Below are positions 32,117 through 40,740 of a DNA stretch of 55,674 bases, piece after piece. A model generated the notes under the pieces. The model was not told the origin of the DNA. It did not search any database and saw only the letters and a list, made by a program, of their open reading frames with translations. Numbering within the stretch: the first letter of the stretch is position 1; each line of letters begins with the position of its first letter. The stretch comes from a virus: positions 1 through 55,674 of the IMG/VR virus record IMGVR_UViG_3300020165_002390; one strand, 5' to 3'. A program made the position numbers and the translations under genes.

Positions 32117-32914
32117 ATGGCACATAAAGCATTCAAAATTATCTTCACTGATAAAAGTAATAGGGCCGTAGACATCGATTATACACTGCACGACACCGAA
32201 TTGGCAGTAAAATGGTTTTCAAAAATCAAACACCTTAGTAAAATACAGATAGATCCAATAGAATCAGATTTAGAAGATGTTTCTAACCTCGAACTGATCT
32301 ACGAGGAATTTTGTGATTTTGCTGGATTAATTAAGATGCCTTTGCAAAATCTCGATCAGCTCACATACAATATGTTACACAAAATTTTCGAAGACAATCA
32401 CGATAGGCTAGCGGGCAAACAAGATAATGGTATCATGTACAGATTCCACCATGCCATACACGACGCGGAAAGAGGTAACGGGAAACCCAGGAGCAAACTG
32501 AATGTAGGATGGGGGGTCAAAGAAGGACTGTTGACCCAAGACATGAATTGCCACCCGTTTTATGAAAACTTCATAAAAAAAAATAATCTATATCTCCCAT
32601 GGGCAGAACTGGCCAAAACACCTTACACCTATTGGCTCAACAAAGAACCCAGTGATCAAAAGCGATTTAATGAATTGTGTAAACCACACATTACATTTAG
32701 AGCCAAATTTTTTGTAGCATTTTCTGATATCGAGAAGCCTATACCTTTCCCTAACCAATTCAACCAATATTTCAACCAATTCAAATCTCAATGGTTGAAA
32801 AGGTACAATATGGACGATTGGACAGAAAGAGATGAATGTTGTGCGCCGTTGTTGGCATACACTGATACAAATATTGACATTAGGCACCTTCGTTTTAACA
32901 AAATAATACTATAA
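32117..32914 (+). CDS. Hypothetical protein
   Basis: A 265-residue, charged soluble protein. Landmarks are HKAFKIIFTDKSNRAVDIDY at the start, YRFHHAIHDAERGNGKPRSK in the middle (a His-rich helix) and DWTERDECCAPLLAYTDTN near the end. It is preceded by 136 bases of AT-rich sequence with no recognisable gene. The start has only a weak ribosome site (CAAGG). High AT content, like the neighbouring minus-strand gene, suggests both came in together. Function unknown. Confidence 0.6.
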   Translation: MAHKAFKIIFTDKSNRAVDIDYTLHDTELAVKWFSKIKHLSKIQIDPIESDLEDVSNLELIYEEFCDFAGLIKMPLQNLDQLTYNMLHKIFEDNHDRLAGKQDNGIMYRFHHAIHDAERGNGKPRSKLNVGWGVKEGLLTQDMNCHPFYENFIKKNNLYLPWAELAKTPYTYWLNKEPSDQKRFNELCKPHITFRAKFFVAFSDIEKPIPFPNQFNQYFNQFKSQWLKRYNMDDWTERDECCAPLLAYTDTNIDIRHLRFNKIIL

Positions 32915-32950
32915 TTTTTTTGGTAAATATAGATGTATAGAGTTACATTT

Positions 32951-33238
32951 ATGAGTAGACCAAAACCAATAGTGCTGTTGCAACACAGCAATAAAAGTAC
33001 CTTCAAAATGGACGAGGTCTTAGCGGCCGAGGGCATCTGGGCGGTGTTCTACGATGATAAACCTATCAACCTCAAGTCATCCAGTTTGGTTGCAAACTAT
33101 CCAGGACCAAAATACAAGAAGGTTTCATTCTCCAACCCGGGTCACGCAGAGAATCTAGCAAAGAAACTGAACACACAACACAACACGGACAAGTTTGGTG
33201 TTTACCTTTTAAAAACCGGCGACAAATTCTCAAGATAA
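32951..33238 (+). CDS. Conserved phage hypothetical protein
   Basis: A 95-residue protein. I chose the ATG at 32951 (protein begins SRPKPIVLLQHSNKSTF) over the ATG at 32933, because relatives I recall from T4-like marine phages begin in this way. Landmarks are AAEGIWAVFYDDKPINLKS and YPGPKYKKVSFSNPGHAENL. It is a small alpha/beta protein; no function known. Confidence 0.7.
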   Translation: MSRPKPIVLLQHSNKSTFKMDEVLAAEGIWAVFYDDKPINLKSSSLVANYPGPKYKKVSFSNPGHAENLAKKLNTQHNTDKFGVYLLKTGDKFSR

Positions 33239-33246
33239 TTAACTGT

Positions 33247-33642
33247 ATGGATCGCAAGACTGCATACACCCGTACCTTCATGGAACTGCTGGAACAACCA
33301 GTGCATGACGAGACTATAAAGAACAACTACTACGCATGGTGGCAGAATGTACGTGAGAGCTATCAGGCCAGATCACTGCGTTTGACCAAACCAGGACTAG
33401 AGATGTTGGAAAATTTGGACATCAAGACCTATGACATCAAGTTTCCTGCAAAGGTGATATTCACACCCCAGACATATCTCTGGTTGGATGAGTTCGTTGA
33501 CTGTCCATACTATGTTGACAAAAAGCACATCAAAGTGACCCTGGAGAAAATGGCCCTACAACTGATGCTTTTCGCAGGAGATATCACAAAATACGGACTT
33601 GCCCGTGCAATGAGCAAGATGGACGATCAAAATACCCAATAA
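33247..33642 (+). CDS. Conserved phage hypothetical protein
   Basis: A 131-residue protein starting 8 bases after the previous stop, without a clear ribosome site. Landmarks are RKTAYTRTFMELLEQPVHDE and a C-terminal VTLEKMALQLMLFAGDITKY. Predicted mostly helical. I recall similar sequences upstream of the MoxR-type ATPase in marine phages. Function unknown. Confidence 0.65.
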   Translation: MDRKTAYTRTFMELLEQPVHDETIKNNYYAWWQNVRESYQARSLRLTKPGLEMLENLDIKTYDIKFPAKVIFTPQTYLWLDEFVDCPYYVDKKHIKVTLEKMALQLMLFAGDITKYGLARAMSKMDDQNTQ

Positions 33643-33672
33643 AATAGCGACTTTCTAGCCAAATTTACCAGG

Positions 33673-33700
33673 TTGACGCACAACACATTCCTGCTATAAT
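33673..33700 (+). promoter_or_regulatory. Sigma70-type promoter of the MoxR/VWA operon
   Basis: TTGACG (33673-33678) and TATAAT (33695-33700) with a 16-base spacer in a 92-base gap. The predicted start near 33707 leaves a leader with CAGGAGTG before the ATG at 33735. Confidence 0.7.
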
Positions 33701-33734
33701 GATACTATAAACATTTTAAACAGGAGTGTACAAA

Positions 33735-34841
33735 ATGGCGAGAACAAACAAAAACAAAGAGGCCGCAATAGGCAGTCAAAACAGAACAGTTTCACCCAAC
33801 GAGGCGAAATCAGCACTAACACATTGTATCAAATTACAGAGACCCATAATGATGTGGGGAGCACCAGGTATTGGTAAGTCCGATATTGTAAAACAGATAG
33901 CAGATGCAGAAGGCAGAGAAGTCATTGACATCAGACTTCCACTATGGGAGCCAACAGACATCAAGGGTATTCCTTATTACAATGCAAAAGAGAACAACAT
34001 GGTATGGGCGAGTCCGGCAGAACTGCCAACTGATCCTAAGTCTAAGGCAATAGTGTTCTTGGACGAGTTGAACTCGGCGGCACCGGCTGTACAGGCGGCG
34101 GCATATCAATTAATTTTAAACAGAAGAGTAGGACAGTATCACCTACCAGAAGGCGTTTCGATCGTGGCGGCAGGTAACAGGGACAGTGACAAGGGTGTCA
34201 CTTACAGAATGCCGGCTCCATTGGCAAACAGATTTGTCCACGTAGAATTAAGAGTGGACTTCGAAGACTGGATGGAATGGGCAACCAACCAACACGTACA
34301 CGCAGATGTCGTAGGGTACTGCACATTTGCCAAACAAGATTTATACGACTTTGACCCTAGAGGTAGCTCTAGATCATTCGCAACTCCTAGATCATGGAGT
34401 TTCGTATCCCAACTTCTATCAGATGACCTGCCAGAAAGTACGCTCACTGACCTCGTAGCAGGTTGCGTAGGAGAAGGCCTGGCCGTTAAGTTTATGAATC
34501 ATCGTAAAATTAGCGGTCAGTTACCTAACCCATCTGATATATTGAGCGGCAAGGTCCGAGACCTTAAGAGCAAGGAGATATCAGCAATGTACTCCCTAAC
34601 AGTTTCTTTGTGTTATGAACTACAACAGGCACACGAGAAGAAAGACAAGACTTGGAATGAACAAGCGGACAGGTTCTTCAATTACATGATGGACAATTTC
34701 GAAACAGAGTTGGTTGTGATGGGTGCCAAGATTGCCTTGACAAACTACAAACTTCCGTTCGATCCTAGCAAGTTGAAATCATTTGATAGGTTCCATAAGA
34801 AGTTTGGCAAGTATGTCATTACTGCTATGGAGTCTAAATAA
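33735..34841 (+). CDS. MoxR-type AAA+ ATPase
   Basis: A 368-residue AAA+ ATPase. Walker A is WGAPGIGKSDI (~41-51), Walker B is AIVFLDELNSA (~103-113), sensor 1 VSIVAAGNRDSD (~147-158), and MPAPLANRFVH carries the Arg finger region. MoxR proteins act as chaperones that mature or insert metal centres, usually together with a VWA-domain partner. That partner lies two genes downstream. The start at 33735 is supported by AGGAG; an upstream in-frame ATG at 33726 lies within the leader. The protein ends at the first base of the next gene. Confidence 0.92.
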   Translation: MARTNKNKEAAIGSQNRTVSPNEAKSALTHCIKLQRPIMMWGAPGIGKSDIVKQIADAEGREVIDIRLPLWEPTDIKGIPYYNAKENNMVWASPAELPTDPKSKAIVFLDELNSAAPAVQAAAYQLILNRRVGQYHLPEGVSIVAAGNRDSDKGVTYRMPAPLANRFVHVELRVDFEDWMEWATNQHVHADVVGYCTFAKQDLYDFDPRGSSRSFATPRSWSFVSQLLSDDLPESTLTDLVAGCVGEGLAVKFMNHRKISGQLPNPSDILSGKVRDLKSKEISAMYSLTVSLCYELQQAHEKKDKTWNEQADRFFNYMMDNFETELVVMGAKIALTNYKLPFDPSKLKSFDRFHKKFGKYVITAMESK

Positions 34842-35056
34842 TGTATCTGTACAAACACATCAACAGACGTAAAGAACACAAACCAACTGGATTGTTTGCT
34901 TCGAGAGTTTTCCAGATAGGAGACACATGGAGAGTAGACAGATACAAAAAGGTAAATGGACAATATGAAATTGATGAACAATACGGTGATGGATACTTTG
35001 ATTCAAAGGAAAGTGCTGAGACAGAAGCAAGATCAATTGAGTGGGGTATAGCATAA
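34841..35056 (+). CDS. Small hypothetical protein between ATPase and VWA gene
   Basis: A 71-residue protein whose ATG overlaps the ATPase stop by one base and whose stop overlaps the VWA start by one base (TAATG). It contains GLFASRVFQIGDTWRVDRY and a SKESAETEARSIEWGI helix. A CTAAATA element (34834-34840) directly precedes the ATG. Being locked between the two partners suggests a role in the same complex. Confidence 0.6.
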   Translation: MYLYKHINRRKEHKPTGLFASRVFQIGDTWRVDRYKKVNGQYEIDEQYGDGYFDSKESAETEARSIEWGIA

Positions 35057-36288
35057 TGCAAGATCAAAGAATCATAGACAAACTGGTCACAGGAAGGATT
35101 GCCTTACTACTGAAGCATCCGTTCTTTGGCAACCTTGCAACAAGACTGAAACTTGTGAATGCAGATGATTGGTGTCCAACAGCAGGTACAGATGGTAGAC
35201 ACTTCTATTACAACACCAAGTTCATAGATTCACTCACACCCAAAGAAACAGAATTCCTGTTTGGACATGAGGTTCTACACAATGTATTCGAACACATGCT
35301 GGTGAGGATTGGTGACAGAGATCCACAACTTTGGAACATAGCGGCGGACTATGCCGTGAACCAGATATTGAAAGATAGCAACATAGGTGACATGCCCAAA
35401 GGCAAGAAAGGTGAGAACAAAGGCTTCCAGGATGACAAGTACAAGGACTGGGCATCAGAAAGAATTTACGATGACTTGATGAAGACTGCCAAGAAGAACG
35501 GTAAGAAGTTCCTAGAGAAGTTGGGTGAACTGATGGACGATCACCAGGAGTGGGGCAAAGGCGATGGTCAAGGTGAGGGAAAAGGTAATGATAAAAAAAG
35601 TGGCAAGAGCGGTAAGCCTGTTTACACAAAAGAAGAATTGAAGAAGATCAGAGATGAAGTAAAAGAAGCAATGGTAAGTGCGGCACAGAGCACAGGTGCT
35701 AGTAATCTGCCGGGTGCTTTACAGAGACTGGTAAAGGATCTCACAGAGCCTAAGATGGACTGGAGAGAAATACTACAACAACAGATAATGAGCACATTGA
35801 AGTCGGACTACACTTGGATGAGACCCAGCAGAAAAAGTTGGCACACATCTGCCATACTGCCAGGACAGAACAATGACGAGATGATTGACATATGCTTGGC
35901 ACTTGACGCCAGTGGTAGTATCAGCAACGAACAGTGTAAAGAGTTCTTGACAGAAGTAAAGAACATAATGGATCAATACAAGGACTTCAGAATACATCTT
36001 TGGAGTTTTGACACCGCGGTGTTCAATCCTAAAGTGTTCACACCAGACAACGCAGATGAGTTACTAGACTACGAACTGGGTTCAGGTGGCGGTACTGAGT
36101 TTGAATGTAATTGGGACTACATGAAGGAAGAAGGCATAGAGCCCAAGAAGTTTGTTATGTTCACAGATGGTTGGCCTTTCGAGACGTGGGGTGACGAACA
36201 CTACTGTGACACAATATTCTTGATAAACAATCCATACGAGAGAGACATTGAAGCACCTTTCGGAATGACGGTACAGTACAATGACTAA
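35056..36288 (+). CDS. VWA-domain / zinc-metallopeptidase-like partner of MoxR ATPase
   Basis: A 410-residue protein; I use the ATG at 35056 in the TAATG overlap rather than a GTG at 35041. N-terminal domain: FLFGHEVLHNVFEH with a HExxH zinc motif (H71-E72-H75) and a following Asn-Ala-Asp helix, as in DUF2201-type proteins. A charged linker rich in Gly and Lys follows (~165-200). The C-terminal VWA domain has the MIDAS motif ALDASGSIS (~279-287) and MFTDGWPFE. MoxR-VWA pairs assemble or activate metalloproteins; in phages the target is unknown. Confidence 0.88.
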   Translation: MQDQRIIDKLVTGRIALLLKHPFFGNLATRLKLVNADDWCPTAGTDGRHFYYNTKFIDSLTPKETEFLFGHEVLHNVFEHMLVRIGDRDPQLWNIAADYAVNQILKDSNIGDMPKGKKGENKGFQDDKYKDWASERIYDDLMKTAKKNGKKFLEKLGELMDDHQEWGKGDGQGEGKGNDKKSGKSGKPVYTKEELKKIRDEVKEAMVSAAQSTGASNLPGALQRLVKDLTEPKMDWREILQQQIMSTLKSDYTWMRPSRKSWHTSAILPGQNNDEMIDICLALDASGSISNEQCKEFLTEVKNIMDQYKDFRIHLWSFDTAVFNPKVFTPDNADELLDYELGSGGGTEFECNWDYMKEEGIEPKKFVMFTDGWPFETWGDEHYCDTIFLINNPYERDIEAPFGMTVQYND

Positions 36289-36367
36289 CGACACAAAGGC
36301 ACTATACATATCAACCGCAATATTCGTACTTTGCATAATATGGGCGACTGTGAGGTACTACCAATGA
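36281..36367 (+). CDS. 28-residue single-span membrane microprotein
   Basis: A frame starting 8 bases before the VWA stop and ending in an ATGA overlap with the next membrane protein. The product is TNDTKALYISTAIF followed by a hydrophobic VLCIIWATV and a short YYQ end, enough for one membrane span. I recall a very similar peptide in T4-like cyanophages, supporting its reality. Function unknown. Confidence 0.6.
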   Translation: MTNDTKALYISTAIFVLCIIWATVRYYQ

Positions 36368-36726
36368 TGTTGTTTCCAAACACCAATCCTTATTCTGGCA
36401 AAATGCACAAAGTAAAGTGTTTCCGTAATTGGATGATTGATACTGCAACTGTGTTGTTCGACGATAACCACAACGATTTGAGGGCATTGCCAAAGACTGT
36501 GAGATTACAGTTACTAGTAGTGTTGAGTTTTGTATGGAGTACCGTATTCACTGTGTATTTCTTTTCAATAGCCACTATGCTTTGGGGTTGGGTAGGACTA
36601 GTGATAGGACATTTGGCAGTGGTATTTGCTATGTACTTCACTTTCAAACAATTCCACAAACAACCCTACAAAAAAGTTCCTGACAGAGATGAGCCTCCAA
36701 TGTACGATGACGTGTGGGGAGCATAG
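36364..36726 (+). CDS. Small membrane protein
   Basis: A 120-residue protein starting at ATGATG in an overlap with the microprotein stop. Two membrane segments at about 53-78 (LLVVLSFVWSTVFTVYFF) and 80-100 (IATMLWGWVGLVIGHLAVV), with a charged N-terminal region (CFRNWMIDTATVLFDDNHND). The C-terminus is hydrophilic with PDRDEPPMYDDVW. It is in the MoxR/VWA operon. No family identified. Confidence 0.65.
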   Translation: MMLFPNTNPYSGKMHKVKCFRNWMIDTATVLFDDNHNDLRALPKTVRLQLLVVLSFVWSTVFTVYFFSIATMLWGWVGLVIGHLAVVFAMYFTFKQFHKQPYKKVPDRDEPPMYDDVWGA

Positions 36727-36915
36727 ATGAGTAAGTGGATAATAGGTATCATGATGCTCGTTGTCATAGCAATGTTCTGGAAAGGCGTGGAAGTGCTTGG
36801 TCCAAGTAACACCAATCGAGACGTGCTTTACGAAGGACCAAAGAAGTCGGTAAAGGAAAGATGGGACGCGGCCTATGAATGGATGGAGAAGAAGCGTGAA
36901 AATCAATCCAAATAA
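36727..36915 (+). CDS. Small single-span membrane protein
   Basis: A 62-residue protein beginning right after the preceding stop. One N-terminal membrane helix (IIGIMMLVVIAMFW), then a hydrophilic cytoplasmic or periplasmic tail with KSVKERWDAAYEWMEKK. No signal-peptidase site. Overlaps the next gene by 20 bases. Confidence 0.6.
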   Translation: MSKWIIGIMMLVVIAMFWKGVEVLGPSNTNRDVLYEGPKKSVKERWDAAYEWMEKKRENQSK

Positions 36916-37162
36916 TTTTTTCAAAAGAGAACTAGACACATTGCCACCACACTTCGTGAACACAGTGGTAAAGGCACACGAGGCAGATGTAGAGAAGATG
37001 CGTAAGTGGATCTATGAGAACTGCCATGGCAGGTACTCAATTACCAAAGATGTAATCTACCAAGGCGACACGTCTAGATCATGCACAGTGATTGGTTTCG
37101 AGAATCCAGGAGATCTAACCCTGTTCGCATTGAGTGGTAAAGCCCAAATAAATCAAAACTAA
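36896..37162 (+). CDS. Conserved phage hypothetical protein (GTG start)
   Basis: An 88-residue protein. The GTG at 36896 with GGAGAAGAAG upstream gives a start (KINPNNFFKRELDTLPPHFV) matching relatives I recall from cyanophages, which begin shortly before the F-F-x-R-E-L motif. Its middle (EADVEKMRKWIYENCHGRYS) and CTVIGFENPGDLTLFAL end suggest a compact alpha/beta fold. Function unknown. Confidence 0.65.
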   Translation: MKINPNNFFKRELDTLPPHFVNTVVKAHEADVEKMRKWIYENCHGRYSITKDVIYQGDTSRSCTVIGFENPGDLTLFALSGKAQINQN

Positions 37163-37165
37163 CCG

Positions 37166-37194
37166 TTGCACTCCATAACTAATTTTAGTATAAT
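37166..37194 (+). promoter_or_regulatory. Sigma70-type promoter
   Basis: TTGCAC (37166-37171) and TATAAT (37189-37194), 17-base spacer, in a 72-base gap. The predicted start near 37201 leaves a leader containing TTAGGAGAAATAAC directly before the ATG at 37235. Confidence 0.75.
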
Positions 37195-37234
37195 ATACGT
37201 ATATTAATACCAATTGCAATTAGGAGAAATAACA

Positions 37235-37552
37235 ATGGCAACAAAAAAGAAAAACTTGAAAAAGTCTGCCACAACTGCTACTGCACCTCAGGCGACAGCG
37301 ACGGCTCAACCTCAGGCGGCACAGGCACAGGCACAGGCTCCACAACCGGATCCCACTGCTTTATCAATCGGCGACTTGAAGAACCTATTAACCATACTTG
37401 ACGTGGCATCCACAAGGGGTGCATTCAAGGCCAACGAGATGGCAGGTGTAGGAATTCTATACAACAAACTACAGGCGTTCTTGGCCAAAGTGGCACCAGA
37501 ACAAGCACCTGAAGGTACAGCAGGAGCACCAGCGACTGCGGAAGGACAATAA
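37235..37552 (+). CDS. Conserved small phage protein with Ala/Gln-rich linker
   Basis: A 105-residue protein. The first ~45 residues are Lys then Ala/Gln/Thr repeats (AQPQAAQAQAQAPQPDP), probably disordered. The conserved part is LSIGDLKNLLTILDVASTRG followed by AFKANEMAGVGILYNKL, a helical module I recall in T4-like marine phages. It has a strong promoter and ribosome site and overlaps the next gene by one base, suggesting high expression of this pair. Confidence 0.75.
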   Translation: MATKKKNLKKSATTATAPQATATAQPQAAQAQAQAPQPDPTALSIGDLKNLLTILDVASTRGAFKANEMAGVGILYNKLQAFLAKVAPEQAPEGTAGAPATAEGQ

Positions 37553-38088
37553 TGGCAACACTAATGAACGTTAATGACCAAGCCATGCCAATGGGTGCAG
37601 ACTCAGGAGCAGGTGAGGGAGCGACCGGTCCTAAGAGACACTTCAAACACATTGGAGAGCTCGTGGACGGTGGAGCAAAGGTAGTAATCATGTACAGGAC
37701 TGTTCCTGGTGAGGCCGACAACTGTCTTGTGGTGGGAACCAAGTTCTTGCCTGACATGTATCACAACGCATTGATGAAGGCCGTTGAATCAGAGGGCGGA
37801 CAAGACGCTGAGGAATTTGCGGACTTCGCCAGCAGACAGACGTTCCCAGATGGAACGAACATGTTGGCCATGATGCACAACGACAACTACATCAAGAAGT
37901 TCAAGACCAAGGAAATCATGGTCACTTTCGGCAACACCGCTGACGGTAGGATACTACTGAACAAGTTGAACGAGATGATAGCCAAGGAGAAGGGAACCAC
38001 TGTCAAGGACATGGCAACCGATCCGGAGGCACCAGCCAAAAAGACAACCAAGAAAGCGGATGCCAAAAAGACAACCGCCAAAGAATAA
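37552..38088 (+). CDS. Conserved phage hypothetical protein
   Basis: A 178-residue protein. A Gly/Ala-rich start is followed by a beta-rich domain with GELVDGGAKVVIMYRTVPGE and NCLVVGTKFLPDMYHNALMK, and a Lys/Ala/Thr-rich basic tail (~155-178). I recall relatives in T4-like marine phages adjacent to the same upstream gene. Function unknown; the basic tail could contact DNA. Confidence 0.7.
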   Translation: MATLMNVNDQAMPMGADSGAGEGATGPKRHFKHIGELVDGGAKVVIMYRTVPGEADNCLVVGTKFLPDMYHNALMKAVESEGGQDAEEFADFASRQTFPDGTNMLAMMHNDNYIKKFKTKEIMVTFGNTADGRILLNKLNEMIAKEKGTTVKDMATDPEAPAKKTTKKADAKKTTAKE

Positions 38089-38404
38089 GACTTGGGTACA
38101 ACTGACGCAAGATTTCGTCAAGGAATGGCCGGAGGTTCTAGAGGGATTACATCTCAGGAACATGCCGGTCAAGTACCTGATGTACATAGACCTTTTACTC
38201 AAGAACAACATCACCATACACTACGACATAGCCAAGGAATTAAAATCCAAGAAACAGGAAACCATCGCTAGGTATCTGAGGAAAACGATAGAGGATAACT
38301 ACGTCAAGATAAAGAGCGTGGACATGAAGTTTGACATACCGGCATTGAAGCGTGACATGGAATCTCGAACTTCGTTAATAATGGCTAAGACTTTTAAGAA
38401 ATAG
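38060..38404 (+). CDS. Conserved phage hypothetical protein
   Basis: A 114-residue helical, basic protein overlapping the previous gene by 29 bases. Landmarks are TWVQLTQDFVKEWPEVLEGL, VKYLMYIDLLLKNNITIHYD and a possible winged-helix-like recognition segment KSKKQETIARYLRKTIEDN. It is the last plus-strand gene and ends 11 bases inside the convergent minus-strand island. No terminator hairpin is apparent. Function unknown. Confidence 0.7.
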   Translation: MPKRQPPKNKTWVQLTQDFVKEWPEVLEGLHLRNMPVKYLMYIDLLLKNNITIHYDIAKELKSKKQETIARYLRKTIEDNYVKIKSVDMKFDIPALKRDMESRTSLIMAKTFKK

Positions 38405-39689
38405 AATTGAACTTATTTTTTAACCATTCCAATTCATAAGACAACTGTAAAGCGTTTTTATCGCCTTTAACTTCATCGAAATATTGTACGGCGTCGAGAG
38501 CACCTTTATGTACATATGATGCATATTTGCCTACACCCAACTCACACCATTTTTTCAGCCTGTGCCGAGATTCTACTGTGGGTTTCATTTCACACAACTT
38601 GAGCACTTCTCTAAATGCCACACGCCAACTGATCTCTGGTGTTTGATTAAAATAACTTGTTCCACACAACTGTGGAACTACTGTGTGTGGTTGCGACAGC
38701 GTGAAATCTAAACTAGGATGAATTGTTGATAGGCATAGGTGTTTATTGTACAATATCACTGCCCTGTGTCCATACGACAGTCCATTCACAGGATTTTTAG
38801 CATGGAAGATGTAATGACAGGCTTCTCGTAGCCTATCAGGTTGGAAAGTGAAGTCAAAAGTAGGATCCAAATCTATTGTAGGGAACACTGCAAAGAAATA
38901 GGCCGTCTCACTCATAACGGCCGCGGCGTGGTATGCCTGTGTTCTTCCCTTAACCCCTTGTATGCGTTTTGCCCTTGGATATGCATCCTTGAGTGCCTTC
39001 CAATATTTGTCCGCACTGGGCTCGTCATAGGACAGGAAAACTATATCCATCGGCCTACGTGCATAATCTAAATTGAAGTGTACCTGTCTATCTATGTCAT
39101 AGAACTGGTTTATATCCTTGTCTCCAGGAACCAACATTATGTCCTTGGTTTCGCCCCATGTGTAAATCTTCTCATCCTCCCAAAAACTAGGATAAAAATC
39201 AGGAACAGGTTCGTCCTCTAGATCTTTATTGATCATCCATGTGTACAAAGTCTTTTGTTTTTTGTAGGCATCAACAGGATCTTTCAATTTGAAAATAGTT
39301 TTTGTAATTGGTCTTTGAAACAAAGTTTCGTGTTCATGGTAATTGATATCTTTGAAATCTCTGAGGAATCTTATAGAGTGCATCTGTTTTTTGAATTCCA
39401 TGGTAGGTATCAGCATCACGTTTCCCTCCTTGTTAAGTCCTCCCTGCGGATGTGTGGTATACCAAACGTGTATCTGGTCTCGTTCGTGCTGTTCGGGAAT
39501 GAAATCTAAGTCGATATCTTGCATATCAACAAAGTTACTAAAGAACCAAAAATATTCTGTTTTTATATCATTGATAACAGATTTAAGAACTGTGAGATAA
39601 CTCTCAACAAACGGCACTATCCTTGTGTTTGCAAAGGGCGATAGTATGTGCTTTGTTTGTTTGAATCTAACTTGCACACTATCGAACAT
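38394..39689 (-). CDS. Putative phage glycosyltransferase-like protein
   Basis: A 431-residue protein. Residues ~215-275 contain MDIVFLSYDEPSADKYWKAL, then PRAKRIQGVKGRTQAYHAAA and SETAYFFAVFP. The same arrangement appears in the protein at 53592-54494 (FVYISFKEP, AKRVDGVVGFDSAHKAAA, TDFFISVDGDN), so the two share a nucleotide-sugar-transferase-like (GT-A) domain. In this copy the DGD metal triad is replaced by FPT, so it may be inactive or metal-independent. It is the last gene of the minus-strand island. Confidence 0.6.
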   Translation of the reverse strand: MFDSVQVRFKQTKHILSPFANTRIVPFVESYLTVLKSVINDIKTEYFWFFSNFVDMQDIDLDFIPEQHERDQIHVWYTTHPQGGLNKEGNVMLIPTMEFKKQMHSIRFLRDFKDINYHEHETLFQRPITKTIFKLKDPVDAYKKQKTLYTWMINKDLEDEPVPDFYPSFWEDEKIYTWGETKDIMLVPGDKDINQFYDIDRQVHFNLDYARRPMDIVFLSYDEPSADKYWKALKDAYPRAKRIQGVKGRTQAYHAAAVMSETAYFFAVFPTIDLDPTFDFTFQPDRLREACHYIFHAKNPVNGLSYGHRAVILYNKHLCLSTIHPSLDFTLSQPHTVVPQLCGTSYFNQTPEISWRVAFREVLKLCEMKPTVESRHRLKKWCELGVGKYASYVHKGALDAVQYFDEVKGDKNALQLSYELEWLKNKFNSIS

Positions 39690-40740
39690 GTATAAATTCC
39701 TTTATTCTATCACAAATGTAATCAACTTCCTTTATTTTCAAATGTGGATATATAGGCAAACTCAACGCCATAGCACAAACCTTTTCAGCATTGGGGTATT
39801 GTCCGATATTCATACTGTCTAATGTCTTAGGATAATGTATTTTAGTCTCTATACCGTTTTGTGCAAGAAATGTTTTCAAGTCATCTCGCCTATCGGATAG
39901 AATGACTAACTTGTGATGACTGGATTTTGCGTTGTCTTGCGATTCTATGATAAGACTATCTGGTAATAGTTTTTTATATCGTTTGAATACCTTCTCCCTC
40001 TTCTTCTGCAGTTTATTAAATTTGCTTAACAACAACAGTAATTGGTTTGCATGATCTTCGGATATTAAACTGTTGTACCCATATGGCAAATTGCTGTTCT
40101 GTCCGTGCCTACGTAACGATATCACTGTGTCGTACACATCCTTGCTGTCGGTCAGCACCATACCACCTGCGCCAAAACTAGGCATGTTCTTCATAGGATC
40201 AAAACTGAAAACGCTGACATCTCCTAGAGCACCTGACGGAGTCTTGCCGTGCATCGCTCCCTGTGATTGTGCGGCGTCTTCTATCAATGGTATCTTGTGA
40301 TTATCACAGTATTTTCTTATCCTGGTGTAGTCGGCCGGATTCCCAAACATGTTGACATAGAGAATTGCATTTGGTAGGCCCATTATGCCCCAGTCACCTA
40401 TGTTTCCATTCTCATCCGTGTCAACAAATCGTATGTCTGCACCCAGACGTTTTATCGCACCCGCGGTTGCCACGTAACTAAATGCTGGACACAGTACCGT
40501 ACTACTTTTGTTTAGACCAACTGCCTTCATGGCGAAGTACAGTCCGTCTGTGGCACTGCCCACACCTATGGCATATTTCCGTTTGTATTTTTTTGCAATT
40601 TCTGTTTCCAATTGGTTGAGGTACTTGCCTTGTAGGACGTCTCCAGACTCCCATACTGCTTTGGCTCTTCTTGAAAGTCTCCAACTGTAATCCTTGTAGA
40701 GCCTGTCAACACCATTAAATTTAATTTTGTAGCCAGTCAT
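39679..40740 (-). CDS. DegT/DnrJ/EryC1-type sugar aminotransferase
   Basis: A 353-residue PLP enzyme that adds an amino group to keto-sugars. Diagnostic segments: CPAFSYVATAGAIKRLGADI (~80-99), the ELDAAQ-like IEDAAQSQGAMHG (~153-165), and the PLP-Lys region SVFSFDPMKNMPSFGAGG (~176-193) with Lys184. Length is typical (~370). It overlaps the epimerase gene by 20 bases. Such aminotransferases usually act on nucleotide-linked 3-keto or 4-keto sugars during glycan synthesis. Confidence 0.9.
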   Translation of the reverse strand: MTGYKIKFNGVDRLYKDYSWRLSRRAKAVWESGDVLQGKYLNQLETEIAKKYKRKYAIGVGSATDGLYFAMKAVGLNKSSTVLCPAFSYVATAGAIKRLGADIRFVDTDENGNIGDWGIMGLPNAILYVNMFGNPADYTRIRKYCDNHKIPLIEDAAQSQGAMHGKTPSGALGDVSVFSFDPMKNMPSFGAGGMVLTDSKDVYDTVISLRRHGQNSNLPYGYNSLISEDHANQLLLLLSKFNKLQKKREKVFKRYKKLLPDSLIIESQDNAKSSHHKLVILSDRRDDLKTFLAQNGIETKIHYPKTLDSMNIGQYPNAEKVCAMALSLPIYPHLKIKEVDYICDRIKEFIHVR

